Assembly: GCA_937923625.1 (NCBI GenBank)
Contig: CALDTV010000015.1
Coordinates: 92,450 to 156,449, forward strand
Direction: 5' to 3'
Length of the DNA stretch: 64,000 bases
Source: an uncultured Alphaproteobacteria bacterium
Lineage (GTDB): Bacteria; Pseudomonadota; Alphaproteobacteria; Micavibrionales; Micavibrionaceae
This document shows positions 8,923-18,980 of the stretch, piece after piece; the first letter of the stretch is position 1, and each line of letters opens with the position of its first letter. The notes under the pieces were generated by a model that saw nothing but the letters and a program-made list of their open reading frames with translations, was not told the origin of the DNA and ran no database searches. A program made the position numbers and the translations under genes.

Positions 8923-9525
8923 TTGACAAAATCTTTAACAGATTTAAGTGATGAAAGCCTGATGGAGCGGATAAAATTCCAAGATCATCAGGCTTTTTCT
9001 ATTCTTGTCGATCGGCATACGGATAAATTTTATGGCGCGGCGTATCGTATGGTCATGAACCGTGAAACGGCAGAAGATATTACGCAAGAGGCCTTTATAA
9101 AATTATGGGAGAATCCTAAAATTTGGAAAAGTGATAAAAAAGCAAAATTTACAACATGGTTTTACCGTATTGTCACCAACCAAGCGTTAGATTTTTTGCG
9201 TAAGAATAAAAAACAAATAGACGGTTTAGAAGTTGATGATTTTGTGGCGCATGACATGGCACAAGACAAGCAGATTGAACAAAATGAACAACAACATTCA
9301 TTGGATAAAGCCTTAAAAACATTGCCAGATAATCAGCTAACGGCGTTAAATTTATGTTTCTATGAAGGCATTAAAAATAAAGAGGCCGCAAAGATTATGA
9401 AGGTAAATGTTAAGGCACTGGAGTCCTTATTAATGCGGGCAAAAACAAACTTAAAAAACGCGTTGACGCGTGACGGTGTGATTGAAGACAAAACACTTAA
9501 AAATACCAAAGGAGAAGTAGCATGA
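8923..9525 (+). CDS. ECF-type RNA polymerase sigma factor
   Basis: The 200-residue protein has region 2 (FSILVDRHTDKFYGAAYRMV through AEDITQEAFIKLWEN and KFTTWFYRIVTNQALDFLRK) and region 4 (TLPDNQLTALNLCFYEGIKNKEAAKIMKVNVKALESLLMRA). It is therefore an alternative sigma factor of the extracytoplasmic-function type. The start is a TTG at 8923; ATG 8962 would remove conserved N-terminal helix residues. The stop overlaps the next start by four bases (ATGA), as is usual for a sigma/anti-sigma pair. The signal is probably envelope or metal stress, inferred from neighbours. Confidence 0.9.
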   Translation: MTKSLTDLSDESLMERIKFQDHQAFSILVDRHTDKFYGAAYRMVMNRETAEDITQEAFIKLWENPKIWKSDKKAKFTTWFYRIVTNQALDFLRKNKKQIDGLEVDDFVAHDMAQDKQIEQNEQQHSLDKALKTLPDNQLTALNLCFYEGIKNKEAAKIMKVNVKALESLLMRAKTNLKNALTRDGVIEDKTLKNTKGEVA

Positions 9526-9824
9526 ATGATAACAGCAATTTAGAACGTATTTTACATGAGCGTCACGTGCCAGCTGCTTCGACGAACTTGGCCGCGCGTA
9601 TTAAGACTTCTGCAAAAGTAACGCAGGATATCCCATTTTATCAGAGTCTCTTGAATGACATCACTTCGATAATGATTATTCCAAAACCTGCTTACGCGTT
9701 GGCGGCGATGTTGGTTCTGGGCGTTTTTATTGGGGTGGAAATGAACACAGGAACAGATATGGCGCTTAGCAGTACGGATGATCTGTTTGCGTTCGCAGAT
9801 ATTGAACAAGGGGGATGGTTATAA
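9522..9824 (+). CDS. Probable membrane anti-sigma factor
   Basis: This is a 100-residue single-span protein. A soluble N-terminal part of about 60 residues is followed by one membrane segment (YALAAMLVLGVFIGVEM) and a short periplasmic tail. I see no zinc-binding HxxxCxxC motif. The role rests on context: its ATG overlaps the sigma factor stop by four bases, and a membrane-anchored periplasmic protein follows one base after its own stop. It would hold the sigma factor at the membrane through its cytoplasmic N-terminus. It is not recognisable from sequence alone. Confidence 0.65.
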   Translation: MNDNSNLERILHERHVPAASTNLAARIKTSAKVTQDIPFYQSLLNDITSIMIIPKPAYALAAMLVLGVFIGVEMNTGTDMALSSTDDLFAFADIEQGGWL

Positions 9825-9825
9825 A

Positions 9826-10305
9826 ATGAAAAAGGCCATAAAAATTATTTTTACAGTGTCCGTGTTGCTAAACATAGCCCTTATTGGGGTTGTTGGTGGG
9901 CATGCGTTCAAGAAGCAAAAGGGGTATGAAAGCCATAATAAATTTGAAAATTTAAGTGCTGAAACGCGTGATATCTTAGAAGCAAACCGCCAAAAAATGC
10001 GCGCTGATAAAAAAGGTAATTGGGAACGTAAAAAACAAGATCGTGAAGCGTTACAAAAAATTATTAGCGCCGATGTTTTTAACCGTGATGAGTATAACGA
10101 CGCGGTGGGTAAAATGCTGGATCAACGTGATGATATGATGCGCAGCAAAGCCGCGACGATGGCAGAAATATTAGACAGCTTACCACAAGCCGAGCGTGAG
10201 GAATTATCAAAGCATATCATGCGCGGTTTATCAGGGCAGAAGCGCCACAAAAAATATGGCTCATGTAAAGGCCGTGAAGAGGGCGCAAAGGGCGCGGATA
10301 AGTAA
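9826..10305 (+). CDS. Periplasmic heavy-metal sensor / Spy-CnrR-like protein
   Basis: The 159-residue protein starts at ATG 9826, one base after the preceding stop; a longer open frame from 9778 overlaps that gene and is not used. It has an uncleaved or weakly cleaved N-terminal membrane segment (residues 5-22) and a highly charged, all-helical domain with a pattern like the LTxxQ/Spy/CnrX group: LSAETRDILEANRQKMRAD followed by a long helix rich in Asp, Arg and Met (MLDQRDDMMRSKAATMAE). In related systems such a protein senses periplasmic metal or misfolded protein and acts on the anti-sigma factor. That role is inferred from family pattern and context. Confidence 0.65.
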   Translation: MKKAIKIIFTVSVLLNIALIGVVGGHAFKKQKGYESHNKFENLSAETRDILEANRQKMRADKKGNWERKKQDREALQKIISADVFNRDEYNDAVGKMLDQRDDMMRSKAATMAEILDSLPQAEREELSKHIMRGLSGQKRHKKYGSCKGREEGAKGADK

Positions 10306-10322
10306 ACATATTTAAAGAGAAA

Positions 10323-10353
10323 ATTTGCAATGCTAATTTGAGCCAATGCAAAT
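10323..10353. terminator. Possible bidirectional terminator
   Basis: ATTTGCA (10323-10329) and TGCAAAT (10347-10353) form an inverted repeat that extends by two pairs past a bulge, with a short A/T-rich run on either side. It lies between the convergent sensor gene and trhO. On the minus strand it is followed by TTTTCTCTTT. Confidence 0.4.
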
Positions 10354-10357
10354 GATT

Positions 10358-11320
10358 TTAAAGACGATCGGGCGTATCTTGCAGGTCATCGCCAGGGATG
10401 ACTTCGCCCATTTTTTTCATTTGGTCGTGACGCATACGAAATGATCGCGCACGCTCTGGCGTTAATTTATCAATGCAATGCGGGCAAGACACCCCTTTTT
10501 CGTAGCTTGCATCTTCTAAATCATCGGGCGATAACGGGAAGCGGCAACCATAACAAATTTGGTATGGTGACTCTTGTAAATCTTGTCCAACGGCAACGCG
10601 GCGATCAAAAACAAAACAATCACCTTCCCATTGGCTTTGCTCTGCGGGGACTTCTTCTAAATATTTTAAAATACCCCCTTGCAAGTGATAAACTTCTTCA
10701 AACCCATGTGCCAGCATATAGCTAGAGGCTTTTTCGCATCGAATGCCGCCTGTACAAAACATTGCGACTTTCTTTTGTTTGGTGGGGTCCATTTTTTCGG
10801 CAACGTAATCTTTGAATTCGGTGAAGGTTGCAATGTCAGGATCAATCGCGCCTTTAAAAATACCCACAGCGGTTTCGTAATCATTGCGTGTGTCAATCAA
10901 CGTGACATCTGGATCACTGATGAGGTCGTTCCAATTTTCTGGCGTCACATACGTGCCAACTTGTTTGGTGGGGTTGGCCTCTGGCGCTTTCATTGTGATA
11001 ATTTCTTTTTTCAGGCGTACCTTAATACGGCGAAAAGGGCGCTCTTCAGCGGAAGAATATTTTAATTCGCCTTGCTTGATACCTGCGATCTCATCCAACA
11101 AATCAATGATCACATTGATAGCATCACCTTGTCCCGCAATCGTGCCGTTTATACCTTCGGGTGCGATTAAAAGCGTGCCGCAAATATTTCGCGCATCACA
11201 AACATCTTTAATCTGCTTTTGCAGTTCTTTTAAAGTTTGAGGCGAATCCCCAAGCGCAACAAAGCGATAAAGCGCGGCAACCGTCCAAGGAACATTGGTA
11301 GATATATTATTTTCTTTCAT
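10358..11320 (-). CDS. trhO: tRNA uridine(34) hydroxylase, rhodanese-related
   Basis: TrhO (YceA) performs O2-dependent hydroxylation of U34 to ho5U34 in tRNAs. The protein has an N-terminal acylphosphatase-like region (GTLLIAPEGINGTIAG) and a rhodanese domain with the conserved cysteine in FCTGGIRCEKAS (Cys189, second Cys195). A C-terminal zinc-ribbon-like segment with paired cysteines (CYGCRFPLS and CPHC) follows. The 320-residue length is normal. Alongside MnmC this gives a second U34 modification enzyme in the window. The gene is monocistronic and convergent with the sigma factor unit. Confidence 0.92.
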   Translation of the reverse strand: MKENNISTNVPWTVAALYRFVALGDSPQTLKELQKQIKDVCDARNICGTLLIAPEGINGTIAGQGDAINVIIDLLDEIAGIKQGELKYSSAEERPFRRIKVRLKKEIITMKAPEANPTKQVGTYVTPENWNDLISDPDVTLIDTRNDYETAVGIFKGAIDPDIATFTEFKDYVAEKMDPTKQKKVAMFCTGGIRCEKASSYMLAHGFEEVYHLQGGILKYLEEVPAEQSQWEGDCFVFDRRVAVGQDLQESPYQICYGCRFPLSPDDLEDASYEKGVSCPHCIDKLTPERARSFRMRHDQMKKMGEVIPGDDLQDTPDRL

Positions 11321-11368
11321 GAAGCTTATATAAGTAATTTGTGAAGAAATTTCAATAAATATGACAGT

Positions 11369-12268
11369 TTAAGCCGTTAAAATGGCTTCAGCCTTCATCA
11401 AGATAGCGTTGATATCACTGGCACGGGGGTTTTCTGCGCGCCATGCAGCGCCAATTTTACGCGATGGCGGTGGAGATTCAAACGCATGTAAATCAAGCCT
11501 TTTGGGTAATGCGCCGTGATCTATGACCATCTGCGGGAGCAGTGTAATGCCATGCCCTTGCGATACCATTTGAATAATGGTCAACAAGCTGGTGGCGCTG
11601 AGGGTTTTTTTATCTTCGTTATTCTGCATTTTACAGGCTGATAAGGCGTGATCACGCAAGCAATGACCGTCTTCGAGTAATAAAAGCTTGTGCGCGTCTA
11701 AGTTATTTAAAGTTAATTTTTGTTTTGTTTTAAATGTCTTTTTTTGTGAAGCACATAAAAACGGTTCGTCAAAAAATATCTTTTGTTTCAAGTTAGGCGT
11801 TTCATAAGGAAAAGCCATAAGGGCGATATCGAGCGCGCTTTCTTCCAGTTTTGTAACGAGCGTGGCGCTCATCGCTTCGACAATTTGAAAATCAATATTG
11901 GGGAAGTTATTTTGTAAAGCAGGTAACAATGTTGGCAATAAATACGGCGCCATTGTCGGAATAAGCCCCAGCCGAATATCCCCCGAAAGCGGTTTACTCA
12001 TTTGTTGCGCCATATGCGAGAGGCTTTCCAAACGCGGCATGATGGCTTTGGCGGTGGTTAAAACTTCTAGGCCGAAGGGGGTAAAGATAAGTTTTTTATG
12101 TTGGCTGCGGTCCAGAACATCAAGGCCGAGTAATTTCTCCATCTCAGCGATGCCTGCACTTAATGTGGGTTGCGTGACGAAGCACATATCTGCGGCGCGG
12201 CGGAAGTTACCCGTTTTTTCAAGGGCGATTAAATATTGCAGTTGGCGCAGGGTGGGGACATTATTCAT
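11369..12268 (-). CDS. oxyR: Peroxide-sensing LysR-type regulator OxyR
   Basis: OxyR is activated by H2O2 through a disulfide. The N-terminal winged helix (residues 4-62) shows NFRRAADMCFVTQPTLSAGI. The redox pair lies in LLEDGHCLRDHALSAC, Cys203 and Cys212, nine residues apart as in the E. coli protein (199/208). It is transcribed divergently from katG across a 144-base region that contains a perfect OxyR half-site at 12303-12317. This supports control of katG and probably of its own gene. Length (299) is normal. Confidence 0.95.
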   Translation of the reverse strand: MNNVPTLRQLQYLIALEKTGNFRRAADMCFVTQPTLSAGIAEMEKLLGLDVLDRSQHKKLIFTPFGLEVLTTAKAIMPRLESLSHMAQQMSKPLSGDIRLGLIPTMAPYLLPTLLPALQNNFPNIDFQIVEAMSATLVTKLEESALDIALMAFPYETPNLKQKIFFDEPFLCASQKKTFKTKQKLTLNNLDAHKLLLLEDGHCLRDHALSACKMQNNEDKKTLSATSLLTIIQMVSQGHGITLLPQMVIDHGALPKRLDLHAFESPPPSRKIGAAWRAENPRASDINAILMKAEAILTA

Positions 12269-12302
12269 AAATAGATTATTCCATCAAATCATTACATTAT
12301 CA

Positions 12303-12339
12303 ATAGATTTTATCTATCAATAAAAAAGATAATTACAGT
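12303..12339. promoter_or_regulatory. oxyR: OxyR binding site between oxyR and katG
   Basis: The 15 bases ATAGATTTTATCTAT (12303-12317) match the OxyR half-site ATAGnTnnnAnCTAT at every fixed position. Seven bases downstream, 12325-12339 gives a degenerate second half-site (about 6 of 10 fixed positions), in the spacing expected for a tetramer site. It lies about 100 bases upstream of the katG start and about 40 bases upstream of oxyR. Confidence 0.7.
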
Positions 12340-12403
12340 TAGATTTAAGGCGAAGAATCCGCGTAATTTGATCTTACACAAGCAGAAGAACACACAAATA
12401 TAA

Positions 12404-14620
<2,217 letters not shown>

Positions 14621-14634
14621 AATCGCTTCATTAT

Positions 14635-14693
14635 TATTGTGGCAGACAAGCCGCAATAACGTGTAATGATGATGCCATAATATGTATTGCGGC
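14635..14693 (+). promoter_or_regulatory. Overlapping hairpins, possible pseudoknot, between katG and ahpC
   Basis: Helix 1 pairs TATTGTGGCA (14635-14644) with TGCCATAATA (14673-14682), 10 pairs including one G-U. Helix 2 pairs GCCGCAATA (14650-14658) with TATTGCGGC (14685-14693), 9 perfect pairs. The left arm of helix 2 lies in the loop of helix 1 and its right arm lies beyond it. The two would therefore form a pseudoknot or exclude each other. No T-run follows, so this is not a simple terminator. Confidence 0.5.
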
Positions 14694-14733
14694 ATATCGT
14701 ATAAAATTAATTTTAAAAAAGGAGTAAAAGACT

Positions 14734-15321
14734 ATGCTTGGTATTGGAGATAAATTACCTGAATTTACAGTAACTGGTGTGAAACCTGGTTTTATGATGC
14801 ACGAAGAAAATGGTGTCAGTGCGTTTGAAGAAATTACGCAGGACAGCTTTGAAGGAAAATGGAAAGTAATTTTTTACTATCCAAAAGATTTCACATTTGT
14901 TTGCCCAACAGAAATTGTTGAGTTTGCAAAATTAAATGAAGAATTCGCTGATCGTGATACAGTCGTCTTAGGCGGCAGCACAGATAACGAATTCTGTAAG
15001 CTCGCTTGGAGACGTGAGCATGCGGATTTAGCAAAACTTAACCAGTGGAGCTTTGCAGATACAACAGGCCAGTTGCTTGATGGCTTGGGCGTGCGTGATC
15101 GTGACGCGGGTGTTGCGCTTCGTGCAACATTCATCGTTGATCCCCATAATGTGATCCAGCAAGTTTCAGTAAACTCATTAAACGTAGGGCGTAACCCGAA
15201 AGAAATTCTACGTCTTGTTGATGCGTTACAAAGTGATGAGCTATGCCCATGTAACCGTCCCGTTGGTGGTGACACGATTGATGCGAGCGTCGTGGCGAAT
15301 GATATGGCGAAGGCGGCTTAG
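14734..15321 (+). CDS. ahpC: Alkyl hydroperoxide reductase C, mycobacterial-type peroxiredoxin
   Basis: This 2-Cys peroxiredoxin reduces H2O2 and organic peroxides. The peroxidatic Cys57 is in YYPKDFTFVCPTEIVEF, and two C-terminal cysteines, 171 and 173, lie in DELCPCNRPVGGD. That arrangement matches the three-cysteine AhpC of Mycobacterium tuberculosis (61/174/176), which is reduced by AhpD instead of AhpF. An ahpD gene is indeed found about 0.7 kb downstream and no ahpF is seen. A strong AAGGAG site precedes the ATG. It probably belongs to the OxyR regulon through its position after katG, with its own leader structure. Confidence 0.93.
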   Translation: MLGIGDKLPEFTVTGVKPGFMMHEENGVSAFEEITQDSFEGKWKVIFYYPKDFTFVCPTEIVEFAKLNEEFADRDTVVLGGSTDNEFCKLAWRREHADLAKLNQWSFADTTGQLLDGLGVRDRDAGVALRATFIVDPHNVIQQVSVNSLNVGRNPKEILRLVDALQSDELCPCNRPVGGDTIDASVVANDMAKAA

Positions 15322-15343
15322 GATCGCTTTTTTATAAAAACAA

Positions 15344-15388
15344 AATGTAACGGGGCTATGTTCTTTTCGAATAAACTCCCGTTACATT
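15344..15388 (+). promoter_or_regulatory. Strong hairpin between ahpC and the nitroreductase gene
   Basis: AATGTAACGGG (15344-15354) and CCCGTTACATT (15378-15388) are perfect 11-base inverted repeats around a 23-base loop, extendable by a G-U pair. No T-run follows. It could be an mRNA-processing or stabilising stem, or a DNA operator, placed about 30 bases before the nitroreductase start. Confidence 0.5.
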
Positions 15389-15416
15389 CAAATATTTTGA
15401 AAGAAAAGAAAAAATT

Positions 15417-16019
15417 ATGAAAGTTTCTGAAGCTATCGCTGAACGCCGTGCCGTTAAGCATTTTGATGCGCACCATCAAATGAGCGATGACGAATTTAAG
15501 CATATGATGCAATTGGCGATGCAATCGCCAACATCATTTAACATTCAAAATTGGCGCTTCGTGCGTGTTGTTGACTCAGCCAAGCGCGAGAAGATAAAGG
15601 CCGCGGCATGGGACCAAGCACAGGTGACGGATGCCTCTGCCCTGCTTATTATATGTGCAGATGTTAAAGCATGGGATAAAGATCCTGCGCGATATTGGAA
15701 AAATGCACCGCAAGAAACCGCAGAATTAATGGTGTCTATGACGGGCCCTTTTTACGAAGGTCGTGAATGGTTGCAACGTGACGAAGCCATGCGATCTGTT
15801 GGGATTGCGGCGCAGACCCTGATGCTTTTAGCCAAAGAAATGGGATATGATTCATGCCCCATGATTGGATTTGACCAAGAGGTTGTATCGGAGGTGATTA
15901 ATCTGCCCAAAGATCACGCCATTGGCATGATGCTGGCGATTGGTAAGGAAGCCAAAGCCCCACATCCACGGGGGGGCTCAATTGATTTTGATGAGGCCGT
16001 GATAACGGATAATTTTTAA
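15417..16019 (+). CDS. Nitroreductase family FMN oxidoreductase
   Basis: This is a 200-residue flavin-dependent oxidoreductase of the NfsB/RdxA-like fold. The N-terminal IAERRAVKHFD and the MQLAMQSPTSFNIQNWRF segment form the FMN phosphate- and ring-binding pattern of the family. The later GIAAQTLMLLAKEMGYDSCPMIGFD block is also typical. It lies between ahpC and ahpD on the same strand. It may serve as a reductant-consuming detoxification enzyme in the peroxide response, but the substrate (quinone, nitro compound or other) is not evident. Confidence 0.85.
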   Translation: MKVSEAIAERRAVKHFDAHHQMSDDEFKHMMQLAMQSPTSFNIQNWRFVRVVDSAKREKIKAAAWDQAQVTDASALLIICADVKAWDKDPARYWKNAPQETAELMVSMTGPFYEGREWLQRDEAMRSVGIAAQTLMLLAKEMGYDSCPMIGFDQEVVSEVINLPKDHAIGMMLAIGKEAKAPHPRGGSIDFDEAVITDNF

Positions 16020-16056
16020 ACGTAAAATTTAAACATAAAATAAAGGAGTATGAGAT

Positions 16057-16614
16057 ATGAGTATTGATACCATTAAATCAGCGATCCCTGATTATGCGAA
16101 GGATATTAAATTAAATATATCATCTTTGGCGAATGATGAGACGCTTAATGAGCAACAATTATGGGGTACAATGTTGGCGAGTGCGCTAGCGGGACGTAAC
16201 GATTTCGTTATTGCGCAAGTGACCGAAGAAGCGGCGCAACATTTATCCCCTGAGGCCCTACAAGCCGCAAAAGCGGCGGCGGCTATCATGGCGATGAATA
16301 ATGTTTATTACCGTTTTGTGCATTTAGCATCGAATAAAGATTATCAAACTATGCAGGCAAAATTACGCATGAACATCATTGGTAATCCTGGTATTGATAA
16401 GGTTGATTTTGAGCTTTGGTCTTTGGCGGTATCCGTTGTGAATGCGTGTGGCATGTGTATTGATGCCCACGAAGCGCAATTAGCACAACATGGCGTCAGC
16501 AAAGAGCAAATCCAAACAGCGGCGCGCATAGCGGCAGTCATTCACGCGGCAAGCGCGGTCTTAGACGGCGAAGCCGCAATGAGCGGTCAAGAAAAGACGC
16601 CTATAGCGGCCTAA
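16057..16614 (+). CDS. ahpD: Alkyl hydroperoxidase AhpD
   Basis: AhpD is a thioredoxin-like reductant for AhpC and has weak peroxidase activity of its own. The protein belongs to the carboxymuconolactone decarboxylase fold. The catalytic CGMC lies at Cys131/Cys134, with His138 just after it (CGMCIDAHE) and Glu119 upstream, which reproduces the M. tuberculosis proton-relay set (Glu118, Cys130, Cys133, His137). Length is 185. AAAGGAG precedes the ATG, and a strong terminator follows at 16646-16677, which closes the katG-ahpC-nitroreductase-ahpD unit. Confidence 0.92.
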   Translation: MSIDTIKSAIPDYAKDIKLNISSLANDETLNEQQLWGTMLASALAGRNDFVIAQVTEEAAQHLSPEALQAAKAAAAIMAMNNVYYRFVHLASNKDYQTMQAKLRMNIIGNPGIDKVDFELWSLAVSVVNACGMCIDAHEAQLAQHGVSKEQIQTAARIAAVIHAASAVLDGEAAMSGQEKTPIAA

Positions 16615-16645
16615 TTTCTTTTAAGTTTCTATTTTTAAGATGAAT

Positions 16646-16677
16646 AAAAAGCTTGGGGATTTTCTCCAAGCTTTTTT
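16646..16677 (+). terminator. Rho-independent terminator after ahpD
   Basis: AAGCTTGGGGA pairs with TCTCCAAGCTT (one G-U) around a tiny T-rich loop, followed by TTTTTT. This is a classical intrinsic terminator for the peroxide cluster. Confidence 0.88.
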
Positions 16678-16767
16678 ATAACCCTTTAGTCGATTTTTTA
16701 AGAAATTTTCTTACGATAGACGAATATAAACAAAAAATTGCGATGACATATAATATCGTTGTTATAG

Positions 16768-17106
16768 CTAGGTTGAAAAATAGAGTGCTGTGGCAATTCG
16801 TGCTTCGTAATCAGCCATATCTATAGGAATAGCGAACGCCGTTAATCCCGCCAAAAAATAACAAATAATCATTGAAGCAATAAGGCAGCCTATGGCAATT
16901 TTAAAATTCTCACTTTTTGTCGGCTGACGCTGTTTAATTTTTGAAAATTTATAAGCGCTGAGGAAGACCCCAAGAAAAACGGCAACAACATTAAAAATAA
17001 TGTTAACGGAAAAAGAGAGAAGAAAAGAAACGCCTGATAGTAAAAATAATGTCACAAAATGCGTTACAGAAAAAACAGCAATAAAGAAAAATATGCGTTG
17101 TGACAT
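16768..17106 (-). CDS. Small four-helix membrane protein, ABZJ_00895-like, copy 2
   Basis: This is a 112-residue integral membrane protein with about three or four hydrophobic segments. Start ATG 17106 (MSQRIFFF) lies 7 bases after the stop of the neighbouring paralogue; a longer frame to 17199 overlaps that gene. The stretch VVAVFLGVFLSAYKF...KIAIGCLIASMII aligns directly with the neighbour's VVSLLVATHLSAHKF...KITLGCLIAAIVI, so the two are tandem paralogues. The family resembles the uncharacterised ABZJ_00895 group. No function is known to me. Confidence 0.7.
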   Translation of the reverse strand: MSQRIFFFIAVFSVTHFVTLFLLSGVSFLLSFSVNIIFNVVAVFLGVFLSAYKFSKIKQRQPTKSENFKIAIGCLIASMIICYFLAGLTAFAIPIDMADYEARIATALYFST

Positions 17107-17113
17107 ATCAGCG

Positions 17114-17539
17114 TTATGTTTTTTGTATCGCTTTGAGCCATGTTTTAACCATCCATCCGTAACTAAAATAAATGGCGGCAAAATACAGCACCAAGACAAA
17201 GATAGCAGAGCCTATCAATAAACCTGCGCTAATATCAGGAGGCAAGAAAGCCTGCATGTTAAATCCACTTAACGCGTAAGGAATCATCGAAACTAATATT
17301 GAGATAACAATCGCCGCAATGAGGCATCCTAAAGTGATTTTTCTTTTTTCACCTTTTTCTGGCATGCGCCGCTTGTCTTGAGCGAATTTATGGGCGCTGA
17401 GATGTGTTGCAACCAAAAGCGAAACCACATTCGCCGCACCGCCCAAATTGATAAATGCGCCAATGACCATGATAGCAATAACCGCAATCACGTACACGAG
17501 GGAAAATCTTTTCACATAGGGATTGAGTAAAAATGACAT
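17114..17539 (-). CDS. Small four-helix membrane protein, ABZJ_00895-like, copy 1
   Basis: This 141-residue protein has four hydrophobic segments (near residues 13-32, 35-50, 68-90 and 104-126) and a basic cytoplasmic loop (KFAQDKRRMPEKGEKRK). It is the upstream member of a tandem pair with the gene ending at 16768. It lies 26 bases downstream of the mscS-like gene on the same strand, so it may be co-transcribed with the channel. Function unknown. Confidence 0.75.
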   Translation of the reverse strand: MSFLLNPYVKRFSLVYVIAVIAIMVIGAFINLGGAANVVSLLVATHLSAHKFAQDKRRMPEKGEKRKITLGCLIAAIVISILVSMIPYALSGFNMQAFLPPDISAGLLIGSAIFVLVLYFAAIYFSYGWMVKTWLKAIQKT

Positions 17540-17565
17540 GGTGCTTTTCCTTTTTTATGTAAGTT

Positions 17566-18885
17566 TTATTTCTTTTCTTTTGGTTTCGGCTTCGGCTTGG
17601 CTTTTTTCGGCTCATGCATGAAAACTTCACGGTGGGGATAGGGTATTTCGACGTTGTTTTCTTTTAAGATATCCCACAGCGCCAGCATCACATCCCCTTT
17701 GGTGTTGGTGAGGCCTTTTTCAGCATCTTTGATCCAATAACGTAGCACAAAATTAAGCGAGCTATCGCCAAATTCAACCAAATGGCAAACAGGGGCGGGG
17801 CTGTCTACCACACGGTCTGGCTTGGTTGCGGCCTCTAACGCAAGGCGTTTAATTTCATGTGGGTCAGAATCATAATGTACCCCAAAAGTGGTTTCGACCC
17901 GCACCAATGTATTGCCGTGCGACCAGTTAATGACCTGTTGTGTGATAAATTCTTCGTTCGGCACAAGGTAAGATTTATTGTCACGCGTCACCAGTTCTGT
18001 ATATCGTGCGCCCATATGGTTCACCCAACCAAATGTGCCGTCCATTTCAATGATGTCACCTGGTTTGATTGATTGATCCATCAAGAGCAACATCCCTGAA
18101 AATAAATTAGAGATGACTTTTTGTAGACCAAAACCAATACCCAAACCAACCGCACCAGAGAAAACCGCAAAGAGCGATAGGTCAATCCCCGCGGAGGTTA
18201 AGCCAATGAGGAGCGCGCTGACGACCAATATAACACGCGCGATTTTTGAAATTAACACGCGGGAGGAGGGATTAAGACTGCGCACGGAGGAAATTTTACG
18301 GTCTAATAAATTCGCAAGGAATAACGCCCCATAAAGAAGCACAAAAATGCCCAGCACGCCTTTGGCGACACTTAAGGCAGAAAGACGGAAATCACCAATG
18401 TTAAAGCCGATGGCATCCAACGTTGCCATGGTTTGATCGAGGATACCGAAAATACTTAACGCGACCAACCCCAAAACAGTGAAGGCGATAATGTTGCGCG
18501 CAAATCGATGCTCAATAAATTGTGCGACAATGCGAATAAACATCCACGCCAATAGAAGTTTGACGACAGCCATTGAAAAAGCAGGGTTAAAGCCAAATCC
18601 AGCGGGGCCAATTATTTTTGCGCCAACAAAAACAAAACACATCGCCAAGAAGGGAAAGATTAATTTCAAACAGCTGTAAAAAATTTCTGTCAGGCGAAAG
18701 GGGATGCTTAAATTATTGATCCGTTCTTTTAACGGTGGGCCAATCACGTTTTTAAGAAGCCACGCGAGCACAAATGACAAAGCGATCACCGATATTTGGG
18801 CGGCGGTGTTGGTCGTCATGACCTTTTCCATGACCCAAGATAGAATTTCAGTCTGGATATCTGTCACATTAATTTTATCAAGCAT
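17566..18885 (-). CDS. MscS-family mechanosensitive ion channel
   Basis: This is an inner-membrane channel that opens under membrane tension and protects against hypo-osmotic shock. The 439-residue protein has several N-terminal membrane segments and then the pore helix (SGAVGLGIGFGLQKVISNLFSG). The MscS beta-domain follows (DQSIKPGDIIEMDGTFGWV...TRDNKSYLVPNEEFI), then the cytoplasmic cage region and a Lys/Pro-rich tail (KPKPKPKEKK). It is larger than E. coli MscS (286) because of extra N-terminal helices. It diverges from gloA across about 95 bases that contain an 8-base dyad. Confidence 0.9.
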   Translation of the reverse strand: MLDKINVTDIQTEILSWVMEKVMTTNTAAQISVIALSFVLAWLLKNVIGPPLKERINNLSIPFRLTEIFYSCLKLIFPFLAMCFVFVGAKIIGPAGFGFNPAFSMAVVKLLLAWMFIRIVAQFIEHRFARNIIAFTVLGLVALSIFGILDQTMATLDAIGFNIGDFRLSALSVAKGVLGIFVLLYGALFLANLLDRKISSVRSLNPSSRVLISKIARVILVVSALLIGLTSAGIDLSLFAVFSGAVGLGIGFGLQKVISNLFSGMLLLMDQSIKPGDIIEMDGTFGWVNHMGARYTELVTRDNKSYLVPNEEFITQQVINWSHGNTLVRVETTFGVHYDSDPHEIKRLALEAATKPDRVVDSPAPVCHLVEFGDSSLNFVLRYWIKDAEKGLTNTKGDVMLALWDILKENNVEIPYPHREVFMHEPKKAKPKPKPKEKK

Positions 18886-18901
18886 AGCTATAGTTTAGAG
18901 G

Positions 18902-18936
18902 AACGATTAACTTATTGAAAGGTTAGAATAATCGTT
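18902..18936. promoter_or_regulatory. Dyad between mscS-like gene and gloA
   Basis: AACGATTA (18902-18909) and TAATCGTT (18929-18936) form a perfect inverted repeat with 19 bases between, centred in the short divergent promoter region. It could be an operator; the binding protein is unknown. Confidence 0.35.
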
Positions 18937-18980
18937 AAAGATTAAAAAATTTAAACAGAAATAACAAAGAGGTTGAATAA

